From positions 88,686 to 152,685 of the forward strand of contig NZ_JADMVE010000008.1 in NCBI RefSeq assembly GCF_015547515.1: 64,000 bases of DNA, read 5' to 3'. Below the pieces are notes generated by a model. The model worked only from the letters and a program-made list of their open reading frames with translations, was not told the origin of the DNA and made no database searches. The stretch is from Eubacterium sp. 1001713B170207_170306_E7 (GTDB lineage: Bacteria; Bacillota; Clostridia; Eubacteriales; Eubacteriaceae). Shown one piece after another: positions 13,797-20,848 of this stretch; within the stretch, counting starts at the first letter, position 1, and every line of letters begins with the position of its first letter. The translations under genes and the position numbers were made by a program.

Positions 13797-14525
13797 ATGA
13801 ACGAAAGACTTAAAATTTTGCGTGAAACACTCAATCTTTCACAAGAAGAATTTGGTAACAGAGTTGGAATAAAATCCCGCGCTCATATTTCCTCCATGGA
13901 AAAAGGACGTAGAGATATTATTGACAGAACTATTCGAGATATATGTAGAGAATATAATGTTAATGAACATTGGTTTCGTACTGGCGAAGGACCAATGTTT
14001 AAAGAATCTTCTGATTCTGTTGATACCTTGCATGAACTCATCCGCTCTTTTGATATCGAGCAACTTGAACTCATGAAAGAATGCCTAGATATGATTATCA
14101 AAGAAAAAGAATCAGACAAGGGTAGTATCCTTAATTTTCAGCGAACAGTTACTCGTCCAGTCTATGATCTTCCGGCTTCCGCCGGTACCGGTCAATTTTT
14201 GGATGGTTACAGTTATACAAATATAGAATTTCCAGAAATCGCTGTTCCTCTAAGCTCTACCTTTGGTGTTCGCATTGCCGGCGATTCCATGGAGCCAGAA
14301 TACTTTGATCAGGATATCGTCTTTGTAAGGCAGCAACCCACGCTTGTAGACGGTGATATTGGAATTTTCGTGCTGAATGGTGAAGGCTTTTTAAAGAAAT
14401 TTGAAGTAACGGATAATGGCTATTGTTTAGTCTCTTTGAACGATAGCTATCCCGATATGCGGATTACAGAAGGTTGCGACTTCCGGATTGTTGGAAAAGT
14501 ACTAGGAAAATATTCTTTTTCTTAA
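13797..14525 (+). CDS. CI-like phage repressor (XRE HTH plus S24 peptidase)
   Basis: A 242-residue LexA/CI-type repressor. The N-terminal XRE HTH is at about 5-60. The self-cleavage site is the Ala-Gly within ASAG (129-130). Ser164 in GDSMEP and Lys200 or Lys201 form the catalytic dyad. It keeps the leftward early promoter silent and is expected to be inactivated after DNA damage, giving induction. The antirepressor at 5555-6361 offers a second route of control. Confidence 0.93.
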   Translation: MNERLKILRETLNLSQEEFGNRVGIKSRAHISSMEKGRRDIIDRTIRDICREYNVNEHWFRTGEGPMFKESSDSVDTLHELIRSFDIEQLELMKECLDMIIKEKESDKGSILNFQRTVTRPVYDLPASAGTGQFLDGYSYTNIEFPEIAVPLSSTFGVRIAGDSMEPEYFDQDIVFVRQQPTLVDGDIGIFVLNGEGFLKKFEVTDNGYCLVSLNDSYPDMRITEGCDFRIVGKVLGKYSFS

Positions 14526-14556
14526 TACTATTTGAAGTGTTTATAATGCATCTCCA

Positions 14557-14580
14557 TTGTTGTATAATTATTTATAACAA
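14557..14580 (+). promoter_or_regulatory. A+T-rich inverted repeat with -10 before the channel gene
   Basis: TTGTT and AACAA arms around TATA-rich halves contain TATAAT (14563-14568), about 30 bp before the channel ATG. No good -35 is seen. It may be a separate promoter or operator for the channel gene. Confidence 0.35.
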
Positions 14581-14598
14581 CCTAAAAGAAGGTGCATT

Positions 14599-15396
14599 AT
14601 GAAACCCAAAAAAATCAATAGATTATTTGTTTATGAATTGTTTATGTCAATACTTGCAATTATTGCTGTCATCTTAGCAGTTTTAGACATTACTGAGGTA
14701 ATGACTCTGTCTGAACATCTATATTTAGCTATTACAGATTTTATTATTTTAATCATTTTTTGGATTGATTACATTGTTCGCCTCATCACTTCAGATAGCA
14801 AAAAACAATTCTTCAAAGAAAATATTTTTGATTTAATCGCTATTTTGCCTTTTTCTTCTTTATTGAGGGCTTTTAGATTTGCAAGATTATTTCGCATCAT
14901 GAAGCTTTCAAAAGCTTTAAAGGCAACGCGATTGCTGAAGTTCTCTCTTTTTTTTAAACGAATAGAAAGAACTTTTAACCAATTTTTTAAGACGAATGCT
15001 TTTGGATACATGATGCTTGTTACTTTGTTTTTGCTCATCTTTTCTTCATGCACCATTTATATTTTCGAGCATGGCAACAGTATAAATAACTTTGGTGATG
15101 CACTTTGGTTTTCACTTGTAACAATGACTACTGTAGGTTATGGTGACATCTCACCAATAACAAATACCGGTCGGGTTGTTGCTTCATTACTCATGATTTT
15201 TGGAATAGGATTAATTGGTTTTGTTACTAGTACAGTTACTCAGTTCATTGTTGAACGACAATCCAAACATAATCAGAAAGAAAGCAAAGTAATTGTCGAA
15301 CAAATTCTTGATCTTAGCACTTTAGATTACCAAGATTTTGAGAAAGTCAAAAGCTATGCAGATTTCCTCATTGAAAAGTCAAAGGAAAAGCTATAA
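14599..15396 (+). CDS. Voltage-gated potassium channel-like protein
   Basis: A 265-residue six-helix channel of the KvAP/Kch type. A hydrophobic S1-S3 is followed by an S4-like segment with Arg/Lys every third or fourth residue (about 90-114), then a pore helix and the selectivity filter TVGYGD (178-183), S6, and a short coiled C-terminal tail. It would let K+ leave the cell when opened. It stands between repressor and integrase, is visibly richer in A+T than its neighbours, and so looks like an acquired cargo gene. AGAAGG before the ATG supports the start. Confidence 0.9.
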   Translation: MKPKKINRLFVYELFMSILAIIAVILAVLDITEVMTLSEHLYLAITDFIILIIFWIDYIVRLITSDSKKQFFKENIFDLIAILPFSSLLRAFRFARLFRIMKLSKALKATRLLKFSLFFKRIERTFNQFFKTNAFGYMMLVTLFLLIFSSCTIYIFEHGNSINNFGDALWFSLVTMTTVGYGDISPITNTGRVVASLLMIFGIGLIGFVTSTVTQFIVERQSKHNQKESKVIVEQILDLSTLDYQDFEKVKSYADFLIEKSKEKL

Positions 15397-15457
15397 AAGC
15401 CTGTATCTTTAGAGACAATATTATACAGGATTCTATTGGTGGAAAGGAGTAAGAACT

Positions 15458-16000
15458 ATGCCTTTACTCAAAGAAAAAGAAACGTTTAAAAAAATGACAT
15501 TGGAAGAGTTCGACGCGTTGCCAGCCGATGAACGCACCACCTATGAGCTGGTTGATCATATGGTCTTGATGTCGCCAAGGCCATCGCTGCCTCATCAACG
15601 CGCTCAATTTAAACTACTGGCCATGTTAGACACCTTTTTATCTGGCCACAAATGCCAGGCATACGGTGAAATTGAAGTTAAAATGCGCGATGATATTTTT
15701 ATTCCAGATATCAGCGTTGTCTGTGATCCGAGTCAATATAAAAAAAATCGCTATGATGGTGCCCCGGCAATTGTAGTTGAAATTCTCAGCCCTGGTACAG
15801 CACGCATTGATCTTTTTACGAAGCTGAATAAATATCAGATGTCCGGTGTCAAGGAATACTGGATCATCAGCCTTAAAGGGAAACTGGTCACGGTCCATAA
15901 TTTTGAAAAAGAAACGGTTACAGAATATACGCTGGAAGATATTTTAAACTCTGAAACCTTTGAAGGTTTAAAAATTCCACTTACTAAAATTTTTGAATAA
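15458..16000 (+). CDS. Uma2-family endonuclease-like protein
   Basis: A 180-residue Uma2 (DUF820) protein of the PD-(D/E)xK nuclease superfamily. Visible features are an acidic Glu in the GEIEVK strand, PDISVVCD (about 87-94), VVEILSPGTARID (about 107-119) and a following Lys in KLNKYQ. An AAAGGAG leader sets the start. Its cellular role is not established. It directly follows the channel gene, so the two may be expressed together as lysogenic cargo. Confidence 0.85.
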   Translation: MPLLKEKETFKKMTLEEFDALPADERTTYELVDHMVLMSPRPSLPHQRAQFKLLAMLDTFLSGHKCQAYGEIEVKMRDDIFIPDISVVCDPSQYKKNRYDGAPAIVVEILSPGTARIDLFTKLNKYQMSGVKEYWIISLKGKLVTVHNFEKETVTEYTLEDILNSETFEGLKIPLTKIFE

Positions 16001-16017
16001 CTTACTGAAATAAAAAA

Positions 16018-16109
16018 GCGCCCCACCGTTTGTGACGGCAGGACGCATGATAGTTAGCAAACCGGGTATGGCCTGATATAACTATCCCTAAGCAAGATCA
16101 TTATATCAG
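16018..16109 (+). ncRNA. Structured intergenic segment with competing hairpins
   Basis: Between the Uma2 gene and integrase, a CCGT/ACGG hairpin lies inside GCG/CGC (16018-16046). It is followed by two perfect 8-bp pairings that exclude each other: GATAGTTA (16049-16056) with TAACTATC (16079-16086), or CTGATATA (16073-16080) with TATATCAG (16102-16109). A terminator follows at once. This is the layout of an attenuator or leader RNA. Confidence 0.4.
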
Positions 16110-16113
16110 ACCT

Positions 16114-16145
16114 GCCCTGATTTTACAATAAATCAGGGCTCTTTT
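16114..16145 (+). terminator. Terminator before the integrase
   Basis: A perfect 10-bp stem (16114-16123 with 16130-16139) and a CTCTTTT tail. It ends the repressor-channel-Uma2 transcript about 45 bp before the integrase start. Confidence 0.8.
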
Positions 16146-16185
16146 GTGTCCAAAATTGTCCTACACAACGAAAGGAATGATATGA

Positions 16186-17448
16186 ATGAAATATGATAAA
16201 GTAAAAAGAAACGGACGGGAGTATTTTAGGTATCGCCATTGGGATGGTGTTATGCGAAAATATGATAAAACAATCTACGCTTTGAAGTATAAGGATCTAA
16301 AAGAAAAGGTTGAAGCATACGAAAATCAAATATCTTTAGGTGTCGCTGATAACAATACTCTATTTTCTGATTTTTGCTATGATTGGCTGATGAATGTGCA
16401 CCTTGTGGATAAAAAGCCCACCACTGCAAGCCGGTATGTATCCATCCACAAAAATTATATTAAACCGGCACGCGTTGGAAAAATCAAATTAAAGGATCTG
16501 AAACCTGCTGACCTGCAAAAATGGTACAACATACTTTATGAAGAAAAGTCTATTGAAAAAGATCCAAACAAGGCTTTCAACATCGTTCACAATCTACATA
16601 AGGTTGTTTCCCCATGCATCCGATATGCCTTTAAAAGCGGCTGTATCGTGCGAAATATTGCGGAACTTGTCATTATCCCTAAAAGCCGAAAAAAAGCCGA
16701 TAATACCCCAAAGCACAGCAAAGTTCACCCTCTCACCTTTGATGAACAAAAAAGCTTTATTGCTGCTTGTGCAGGTAATTATTATGAAGCGCTTTTTAAT
16801 ACTGCTTTAGATACTGGCGCCCGTCAAGGTGAGCTTTTTGCACTAACTTGGGGGGATATCAACTTTGAACAAAATTTTATTGACATCAACAAAACATACA
16901 GCTATGTTCAAAATCCGCAAACGGGTATTTTTGAAGGTCAGACGACCGATCCCAAAACAGAAACCTCCGCAAGAACCATTCCCATCCCAATGCGCACACG
17001 TGAAATTCTTCTCAAACACAAAACTGCTCAAAAGAAAGCGCTCCTTCCGACGGGCCTTATCCAAGATAATGAAACTCTTGTTTTTTGCACACCAGTCGGC
17101 ACACATCTGGACAGTTCCAATGTGCTTAAGCGGCTGAAAGTTGTCTATGAAAAAGCCGGCATTAAGGATAAAGTATTCCATGATCTGCGTCATACTTACG
17201 CCACACGCTTATTTGAATTAGGTGAAGCCCCAAAGACGGTGCAAGTGCTTTTAGGTCACTCTGATGTCAATGTTACTCTTGGAACTTATACCCATGTTCT
17301 GGAAGTTATAAAGAAAAAAACAGCTTCAAAGATTGATGATCTTTATAAAAAAATGCCTGAAGAAAATACTTCTGAAATTCCTGATTTAAACTCTATCGGA
17401 CAACTTTCGGACAATCTTGTAATATTCCCAAAAGCATCCCATTTCTAA
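16186..17448 (+). CDS. int: Phage tyrosine integrase
   Basis: A 420-residue site-specific recombinase. It has an N-terminal arm-binding domain (about 1-45), a SAM-like core-binding domain (about 55-150) and a C-terminal catalytic domain. The latter shows Arg in TGARQGE, His-x-x-Arg in HDLRHTYATRL, His in LLGHSDV and nucleophile Tyr in TYTHV. It reads toward the tRNA-Val gene, where it most probably recombines attP with the tRNA 3' end. The preceding leader hairpins and terminator may limit its expression in the lysogen. An AAAGGAATGATATGA leader precedes the ATG. Confidence 0.96.
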   Translation: MKYDKVKRNGREYFRYRHWDGVMRKYDKTIYALKYKDLKEKVEAYENQISLGVADNNTLFSDFCYDWLMNVHLVDKKPTTASRYVSIHKNYIKPARVGKIKLKDLKPADLQKWYNILYEEKSIEKDPNKAFNIVHNLHKVVSPCIRYAFKSGCIVRNIAELVIIPKSRKKADNTPKHSKVHPLTFDEQKSFIAACAGNYYEALFNTALDTGARQGELFALTWGDINFEQNFIDINKTYSYVQNPQTGIFEGQTTDPKTETSARTIPIPMRTREILLKHKTAQKKALLPTGLIQDNETLVFCTPVGTHLDSSNVLKRLKVVYEKAGIKDKVFHDLRHTYATRLFELGEAPKTVQVLLGHSDVNVTLGTYTHVLEVIKKKTASKIDDLYKKMPEENTSEIPDLNSIGQLSDNLVIFPKASHF

Positions 17449-17451
17449 ACA

Positions 17452-17477
17452 ATAAAAAAACGGCTGATTAAGCCGTT
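17452..17477 (-). terminator. Terminator of the tRNA-Val transcript
   Basis: A 7-bp stem (17459-17465 with 17471-17477) followed on the minus strand by seven T. It serves leftward transcription from the tRNA gene and lies between it and the integrase. Confidence 0.75.
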
Positions 17478-17490
17478 CGATGTCAATTAA

Positions 17491-17567
17491 TGGTGATCCC
17501 GATTGGGCTTGAACCAACGACCTCTACCATGTCAAGGTAGCGCTCTTCCAGCTGAGCTACGGGATCA
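17491..17567 (-). tRNA. tRNA-Val (anticodon GAC)
   Basis: A 77-nt cloverleaf on the minus strand. The acceptor stem TGATCCC/GGGATCA is perfect, the anticodon loop TTGACAT gives GAC, the T arm has GTTGG-TTCAAGC-CCAAT, and the 3' CCA is encoded. The gene is intact although the prophage lies against its 3' end, as usual when the attachment core duplicates the tRNA end. Confidence 0.95.
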
Positions 17568-17622
17568 CTTTTTGAATGCTTGTCTATTATAACGAATTCC
17601 CGAGGATTTGTAAAGTCTTTTT

Positions 17623-17994
17623 TTACTCTGCGGCTGAATTTTCCGGCGGAGCTGGGGTTTCGGGTGATTCCGGGGTGGGATCGGGGGTAGGTGTCGGGGT
17701 GACGGTCTGGTCCTCTGACCCGGTGGATTCCGGAGTGGGCTCAGGTTCCGGGTCTGGGGTCGCTTCGGCGGCAGGCGTGGCGGCCGGGGTATCGGACGGC
17801 TGGGCCTCGGCAGAAGCGGCGGCGGGCTGGGCCTCGTTGGCTGCTGGTGTTGGTGTTGGATTCCAGACGCCTGTCTGGGCGGTGAAGGTGACCTCGGCAG
17901 TGAGGGTATCCCAGGCGCCGTAGGCAGGCTGAATCAGGCTGAAGAAAATCAGCCATGCGATCAAGCTGTTTATGATTTTCCATTTTCTGGTCAT
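17623..17994 (-). CDS. Exported Pro/Thr/Glu-rich protein with SipW-type signal
   Basis: A 123-residue protein. A basic start and hydrophobic segment (about 8-28) end in AYGAWDTL, after which a short beta segment leads into about 80 residues of Pro/Thr/Glu/Ala low-complexity repeats (TPTP, PEPE). The AWDTL motif after the signal is shared with the TasA-like protein encoded at 19000-19572, so it is probably cleaved by the same SipW-type peptidase encoded between them. It may be a small matrix or anchoring partner, loosely like TapA in position, but not homologous by eye. An alternative start lies four codons upstream. Confidence 0.68.
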   Translation of the reverse strand: MTRKWKIINSLIAWLIFFSLIQPAYGAWDTLTAEVTFTAQTGVWNPTPTPAANEAQPAAASAEAQPSDTPAATPAAEATPDPEPEPTPESTGSEDQTVTPTPTPDPTPESPETPAPPENSAAE

Positions 17995-18016
17995 GTGAAG
18001 CACCACCCTTTTTCAA

Positions 18017-18043
18017 GTGGAAGGTTGAAGGTGGAAGGTGACG
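18017..18043. repeat. Heptanucleotide tandem repeat (set 1)
   Basis: Three and a half copies of GTKGAAG (GTGGAAG, GTTGAAG, GTGGAAG, GTGACGA) in the gap between the Pro-rich gene and the signal peptidase. A related set occurs at 19704-19731. Confidence 0.6.
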
Positions 18044-18159
18044 ATGCAAACGGCGCTTTGCTGGTTTGCCCGGTCAGGGCACCTCCTGTTCAATCTTCGA
18101 TTTTTATTATAACACTTTTTCCTTTTTCCCGCTTTAATTTCTTAATTTAAAATAGTATC

Positions 18160-18885
18160 TTAGCCCTTTATTTCGTCCATAGACGGCCGTTTAAGGGGCG
18201 GGGCCGACGCAGATCTATGTCTTGGGGTTTCCCCCCGCAGATAGCGGCCTTTCGGCGGTTTGACATCCCTGGTTTTAACCCGGTGCCTGGGCTTCATGAG
18301 ATCCTGCTCATCCTCGGGATACTTACCCGACAGCCATTTTTTGACCATGTGCTCCAGCATAAGGATAAAGCCCCAGAGCAGAAACATGGTGACCGCAGCC
18401 GGGCTTTGGAGAAACAGGGCGATACGGCCAAGATACGGGATATGAAAAGCATAAGTGCCAACAATGTCCTCCCGATGGATTTCAAATTCATCGTACTGGC
18501 CTTCCTGATAGCCCTCCCCTTGGGTCATATAACGGTCATAACCGTCGCTGGTATCAATGTAACGGAAATAGTGAGTGACAAAGACCTGCTGACCCTGAAG
18601 CTCCGCCTTAAAGGTGATGGGCGTGTTTTCCGGGATCGGGTCATCCTCATCGATGGCATGGTCGATGACCAGCGAGCCGACCGGCAAGGTGGGGACCATG
18701 CTGTTGGTTAGGATAACGTAGGGTTTGTAGCCGAAGAATTTAGGGGCGTCATGAGGATTTATTTTCGTAAACACAACATAGAATAAGGCGAAAATGAAAA
18801 ACAAACACAAAATAATACTCCATAAAATTCTTACGCTCTTTATAAAAATATATGTCTTTTTTTTACAATTTAGATTTCTTCTCAT
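18160..18885 (-). CDS. sipW: SipW-type signal peptidase I (S26B)
   Basis: A 241-residue membrane protease. A transmembrane helix lies near residues 15-37. The Ser motif TNSMVPTLPVGSLV is followed by the ER-type catalytic His in QVFVTHYF instead of the Lys of ordinary bacterial type I enzymes. A second membrane helix is at about 160-180, with a long basic C-terminal tail. SipW enzymes process TasA/CalY-like matrix proteins, and such a gene is directly upstream. The ATG at 18885 is preferred to a GTG 21 codons earlier that falls within a terminator hairpin; neither has a strong ribosome binding site. Confidence 0.88.
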   Translation of the reverse strand: MRRNLNCKKKTYIFIKSVRILWSIILCLFFIFALFYVVFTKINPHDAPKFFGYKPYVILTNSMVPTLPVGSLVIDHAIDEDDPIPENTPITFKAELQGQQVFVTHYFRYIDTSDGYDRYMTQGEGYQEGQYDEFEIHREDIVGTYAFHIPYLGRIALFLQSPAAVTMFLLWGFILMLEHMVKKWLSGKYPEDEQDLMKPRHRVKTRDVKPPKGRYLRGETPRHRSASAPPLKRPSMDEIKG

Positions 18886-18925
18886 GATTTTCTTTTTTAT
18901 GTTAATGTTCTTGAAAGACAAAAAT

Positions 18926-18952
18926 AGCGGTGAACTACAAATATCCACCGCT
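18926..18952 (-). terminator. Hairpin between the tasA-like gene and sipW
   Basis: A 7-bp stem (18926-18932 with 18946-18952) followed on the minus strand by ATTTTTG. The short T tract suggests partial termination, which would make much more matrix protein than peptidase. Confidence 0.55.
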
Positions 18953-18999
18953 AACTAAACACATAATCCAAACAATCACTTGTTTTTATTATTCAAGAA

Positions 19000-19572
19000 T
19001 CACGAAACAGTGTCATTTACAGTTTCTAATTCAACTTTTACATTTCTTGTTAAGCCTTCTTCATCAGCATTCGCAATACCATCATTGTTATCTAGAAATT
19101 CAACAAACACATGGTAAGTAGCTGGCGTATCACTTAATGTCAGTTCACCATTAACAACGATAGGATCTCCAGTAGCACTTCCACTGCTATCAGCCTTTAA
19201 ATATACTTTATACACATTATTTGCAGTAGAAAATGTATCTTCATTATACACACCAGCTGTATTTACTTTCGTTTTTAATGTTAAATTTGGTTTATCAGTT
19301 GCTCCAGCCAAACTCGCCGTAAAAGTGCCAACTTCTAAACTATCTGTTTCTGTTCCAGTATCTTTTAATGCATTTTTAGGAACTAACTTTAACGGATTTG
19401 TAGCCTTCGTTGCATCATTCACAGTTAATGTAACTGCTTTACCTGCTTCCACAGTTAATCCATTTCCAACATCTCCCTTTAACGTATCCCATGCCGCAAA
19501 CGATCCAACAGCCACAGCCAACATTGCCACTGTCGTAATTCCACTAATCCATAACGAAGCTTTCTTTTTCAT
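19000..19572 (-). CDS. TasA/CalY-like secreted fibre protein
   Basis: A 190-residue protein with the SipW-dependent signal pattern: Lys-rich start, hydrophobic segment (about 6-25), then SFAAWDTL. The rest is a Thr/Val/Asn-rich beta protein ending in an acidic loop (FLDNNDGIANADEEG), as in camelysin/TasA proteins that form extracellular fibres. It is the first gene of the leftward cluster with sipW and the Pro-rich protein. An AGGAGGATTTACAAG leader precedes the ATG. Assignment is by pattern and context. Confidence 0.8.
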   Translation of the reverse strand: MKKKASLWISGITTVAMLAVAVGSFAAWDTLKGDVGNGLTVEAGKAVTLTVNDATKATNPLKLVPKNALKDTGTETDSLEVGTFTASLAGATDKPNLTLKTKVNTAGVYNEDTFSTANNVYKVYLKADSSGSATGDPIVVNGELTLSDTPATYHVFVEFLDNNDGIANADEEGLTRNVKVELETVNDTVS

Positions 19573-19703
19573 CTTGTAAATCCTCCTGTATTATCCATAC
19601 ATCTAAATTTTTTAATCATTGCTGCCTCTTAACAATGACCTGTTCTTAACGATGGATTAATTATACAATTGGAAACGCTACACTTCCGCTACTCCTTAAG
19701 TTA

Positions 19704-19731
19704 GTTGACAGTGGATAGTTGATAGTGGATA
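19704..19731. repeat. Heptanucleotide tandem repeat (set 2)
   Basis: Four heptamers GTTGACA, GTGGATA, GTTGATA, GTGGATA in the 448-bp gene-free gap 19573-20020. Same GTKGAWR pattern as the set at 18017. Confidence 0.6.
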
Positions 19732-19889
19732 GTTTTGGTGCAAATTTTTCTTTGAAAAACTTGATTGAAGATTGCAGCCATTGGCCGCAATACGAACGAC
19801 AATCGCTTAAAAAATAAAATTAAGGAACGAGCGCAGCGATGTTCCGTCACACCGGCTCTGTTTCGACGTCGGATCAAACAACAACCTGA

Positions 19890-19987
19890 GCTGTCCGCGG
19901 ATTAAAGAACGCCTGGGTCGATTTCAAAATGCACACCGCAGGTGTCGCATTTTGCATGAGAGAAGGCGTTTTTAATCCGCGGACAGC
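19890..19987. repeat. Long two-tier hairpin, 98 bp
   Basis: The outer arms (19890-19914 and 19964-19987) pair over about 24 bp with one unpaired base. An inner hairpin (19925-19954) pairs CAAAATGC-ACACC with GGTGT-GCATTTTG around one bulge. The rest of the gap 19573-20020 has no gene; a smaller hairpin GGAAC/GTTCC lies near 19824-19845. It could be a repeat element, an RNA structure or a strong transcription barrier. Confidence 0.6.
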
Positions 19988-20020
19988 GCCAATTCTCCTC
20001 TACCTCTCCCCCTCGTCCCT

Positions 20021-20839
20021 CTACTCTTTCCCCTGCTTTTCCACCATCTCCTGGATCTCCCAGATCTCGGGCACGCGCTCCTCGGCCCAGGAATACTCAA
20101 ACAGGTACTCGCCGGTAAAAGGGGATTTCGGCAGGATTTCGCCCTCAAGCAGCTTGTAGTAGTCGCAGTAAACCTTATCCCGCTCGATATAGCACAAGCC
20201 GCGCCGCGTCTGGAAAATACCCGGCGCGCCCGCCTCCTCAAAGGTGTGGGTGGCAATCATGACCGCCTTGCGGTAAAGCTTTTTGGTCTTTTCGTCATAG
20301 AGCCGGTCCTCCCACAGCTTGTCGATGGCCTCCTCCATGGTGACCACACCGCCCCGGTGATCCACGCACAGAGCCACCAGCTCCTTGGCCTTCTGGCTCT
20401 TAAAGATGAGCAGCTCCCCCTTGACAAAGACGTCGAACCGGCCAAAGGTGCGGAAAACCACATCATTCTGGGGCTTTTGAGACTTGGTCCGGCTGACCTT
20501 GTCGATGACCGCCTGCACCCGCTCAGCCGTAAAGGGCTTGAGGATGTAGCCCGACGCCTCCACGTCAAAGGCCTGCTGGGCGTAATTGTTGTAGCCCGTC
20601 ACAAAAACCGTGCGGATGTCGGGCGCGGCGTCTTTCAGGTAACCGGCCAGCTCGATGCCTGTGAAGCCGGGCATCTCAATGTCCAGAAACGCCAGGTCCA
20701 CCTGATTGCATCTGACAAAATTCAGGGCGTCGGCCGTGTTCTCAAAGGTGCCCACAACCTCCACCCCCGCCATGTCCTCCAATACATATTCCAGCGCCTC
20801 GATGGCAAAGCTCTCGTCGTCTACGATGATCACTTTCAT
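20021..20839 (-). CDS. Response regulator with REC and SARP-like C-terminal domains
   Basis: A 272-residue regulator. The receiver domain (1-120) has the phospho-acceptor in LAFLDIEMPG (about Asp53), the VTGYNNYAQQAF switch region and the LKPF Lys. The C-terminal part is not LytTR: it begins with a winged-helix (FRTFGRFDVFVKGELLIFKSQKAKELVALC), as in SARP/BTAD activators. The gene follows the histidine kinase gene by nine bases, so they form a two-component pair, last in a five-gene leftward run. Confidence 0.9.
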   Translation of the reverse strand: MKVIIVDDESFAIEALEYVLEDMAGVEVVGTFENTADALNFVRCNQVDLAFLDIEMPGFTGIELAGYLKDAAPDIRTVFVTGYNNYAQQAFDVEASGYILKPFTAERVQAVIDKVSRTKSQKPQNDVVFRTFGRFDVFVKGELLIFKSQKAKELVALCVDHRGGVVTMEEAIDKLWEDRLYDEKTKKLYRKAVMIATHTFEEAGAPGIFQTRRGLCYIERDKVYCDYYKLLEGEILPKSPFTGEYLFEYSWAEERVPEIWEIQEMVEKQGKE

Positions 20840-20848
20840 GTCTGTCTC

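Larger units (their letters stand above)
1..17490. mobile_element. Right-hand part of a tailed-phage prophage integrated beside tRNA-Val
   Basis: The segment holds terminase, HNH nuclease, Dam, antirepressor, RecU, HUH Rep, repressor and integrase, in the usual order of a Gram-positive siphophage-like prophage. Leftward early genes overlap by ATGA or TAATG junctions and run off the left edge, so capsid, tail and lysis genes should lie outside the window. The integrase reads toward the 3' end of a tRNA-Val gene 43 bp away, which is the usual position of an attachment site. The opposite att copy is not in the window, so the exact right boundary is inferred. Confidence 0.88.

Noticed and set aside
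18885..18948. Longer sipW start at a GTG
   Set aside because: The GTG lies in the arm of a hairpin that looks like a terminator, and the extra 21 residues do not resemble a signal peptidase start.
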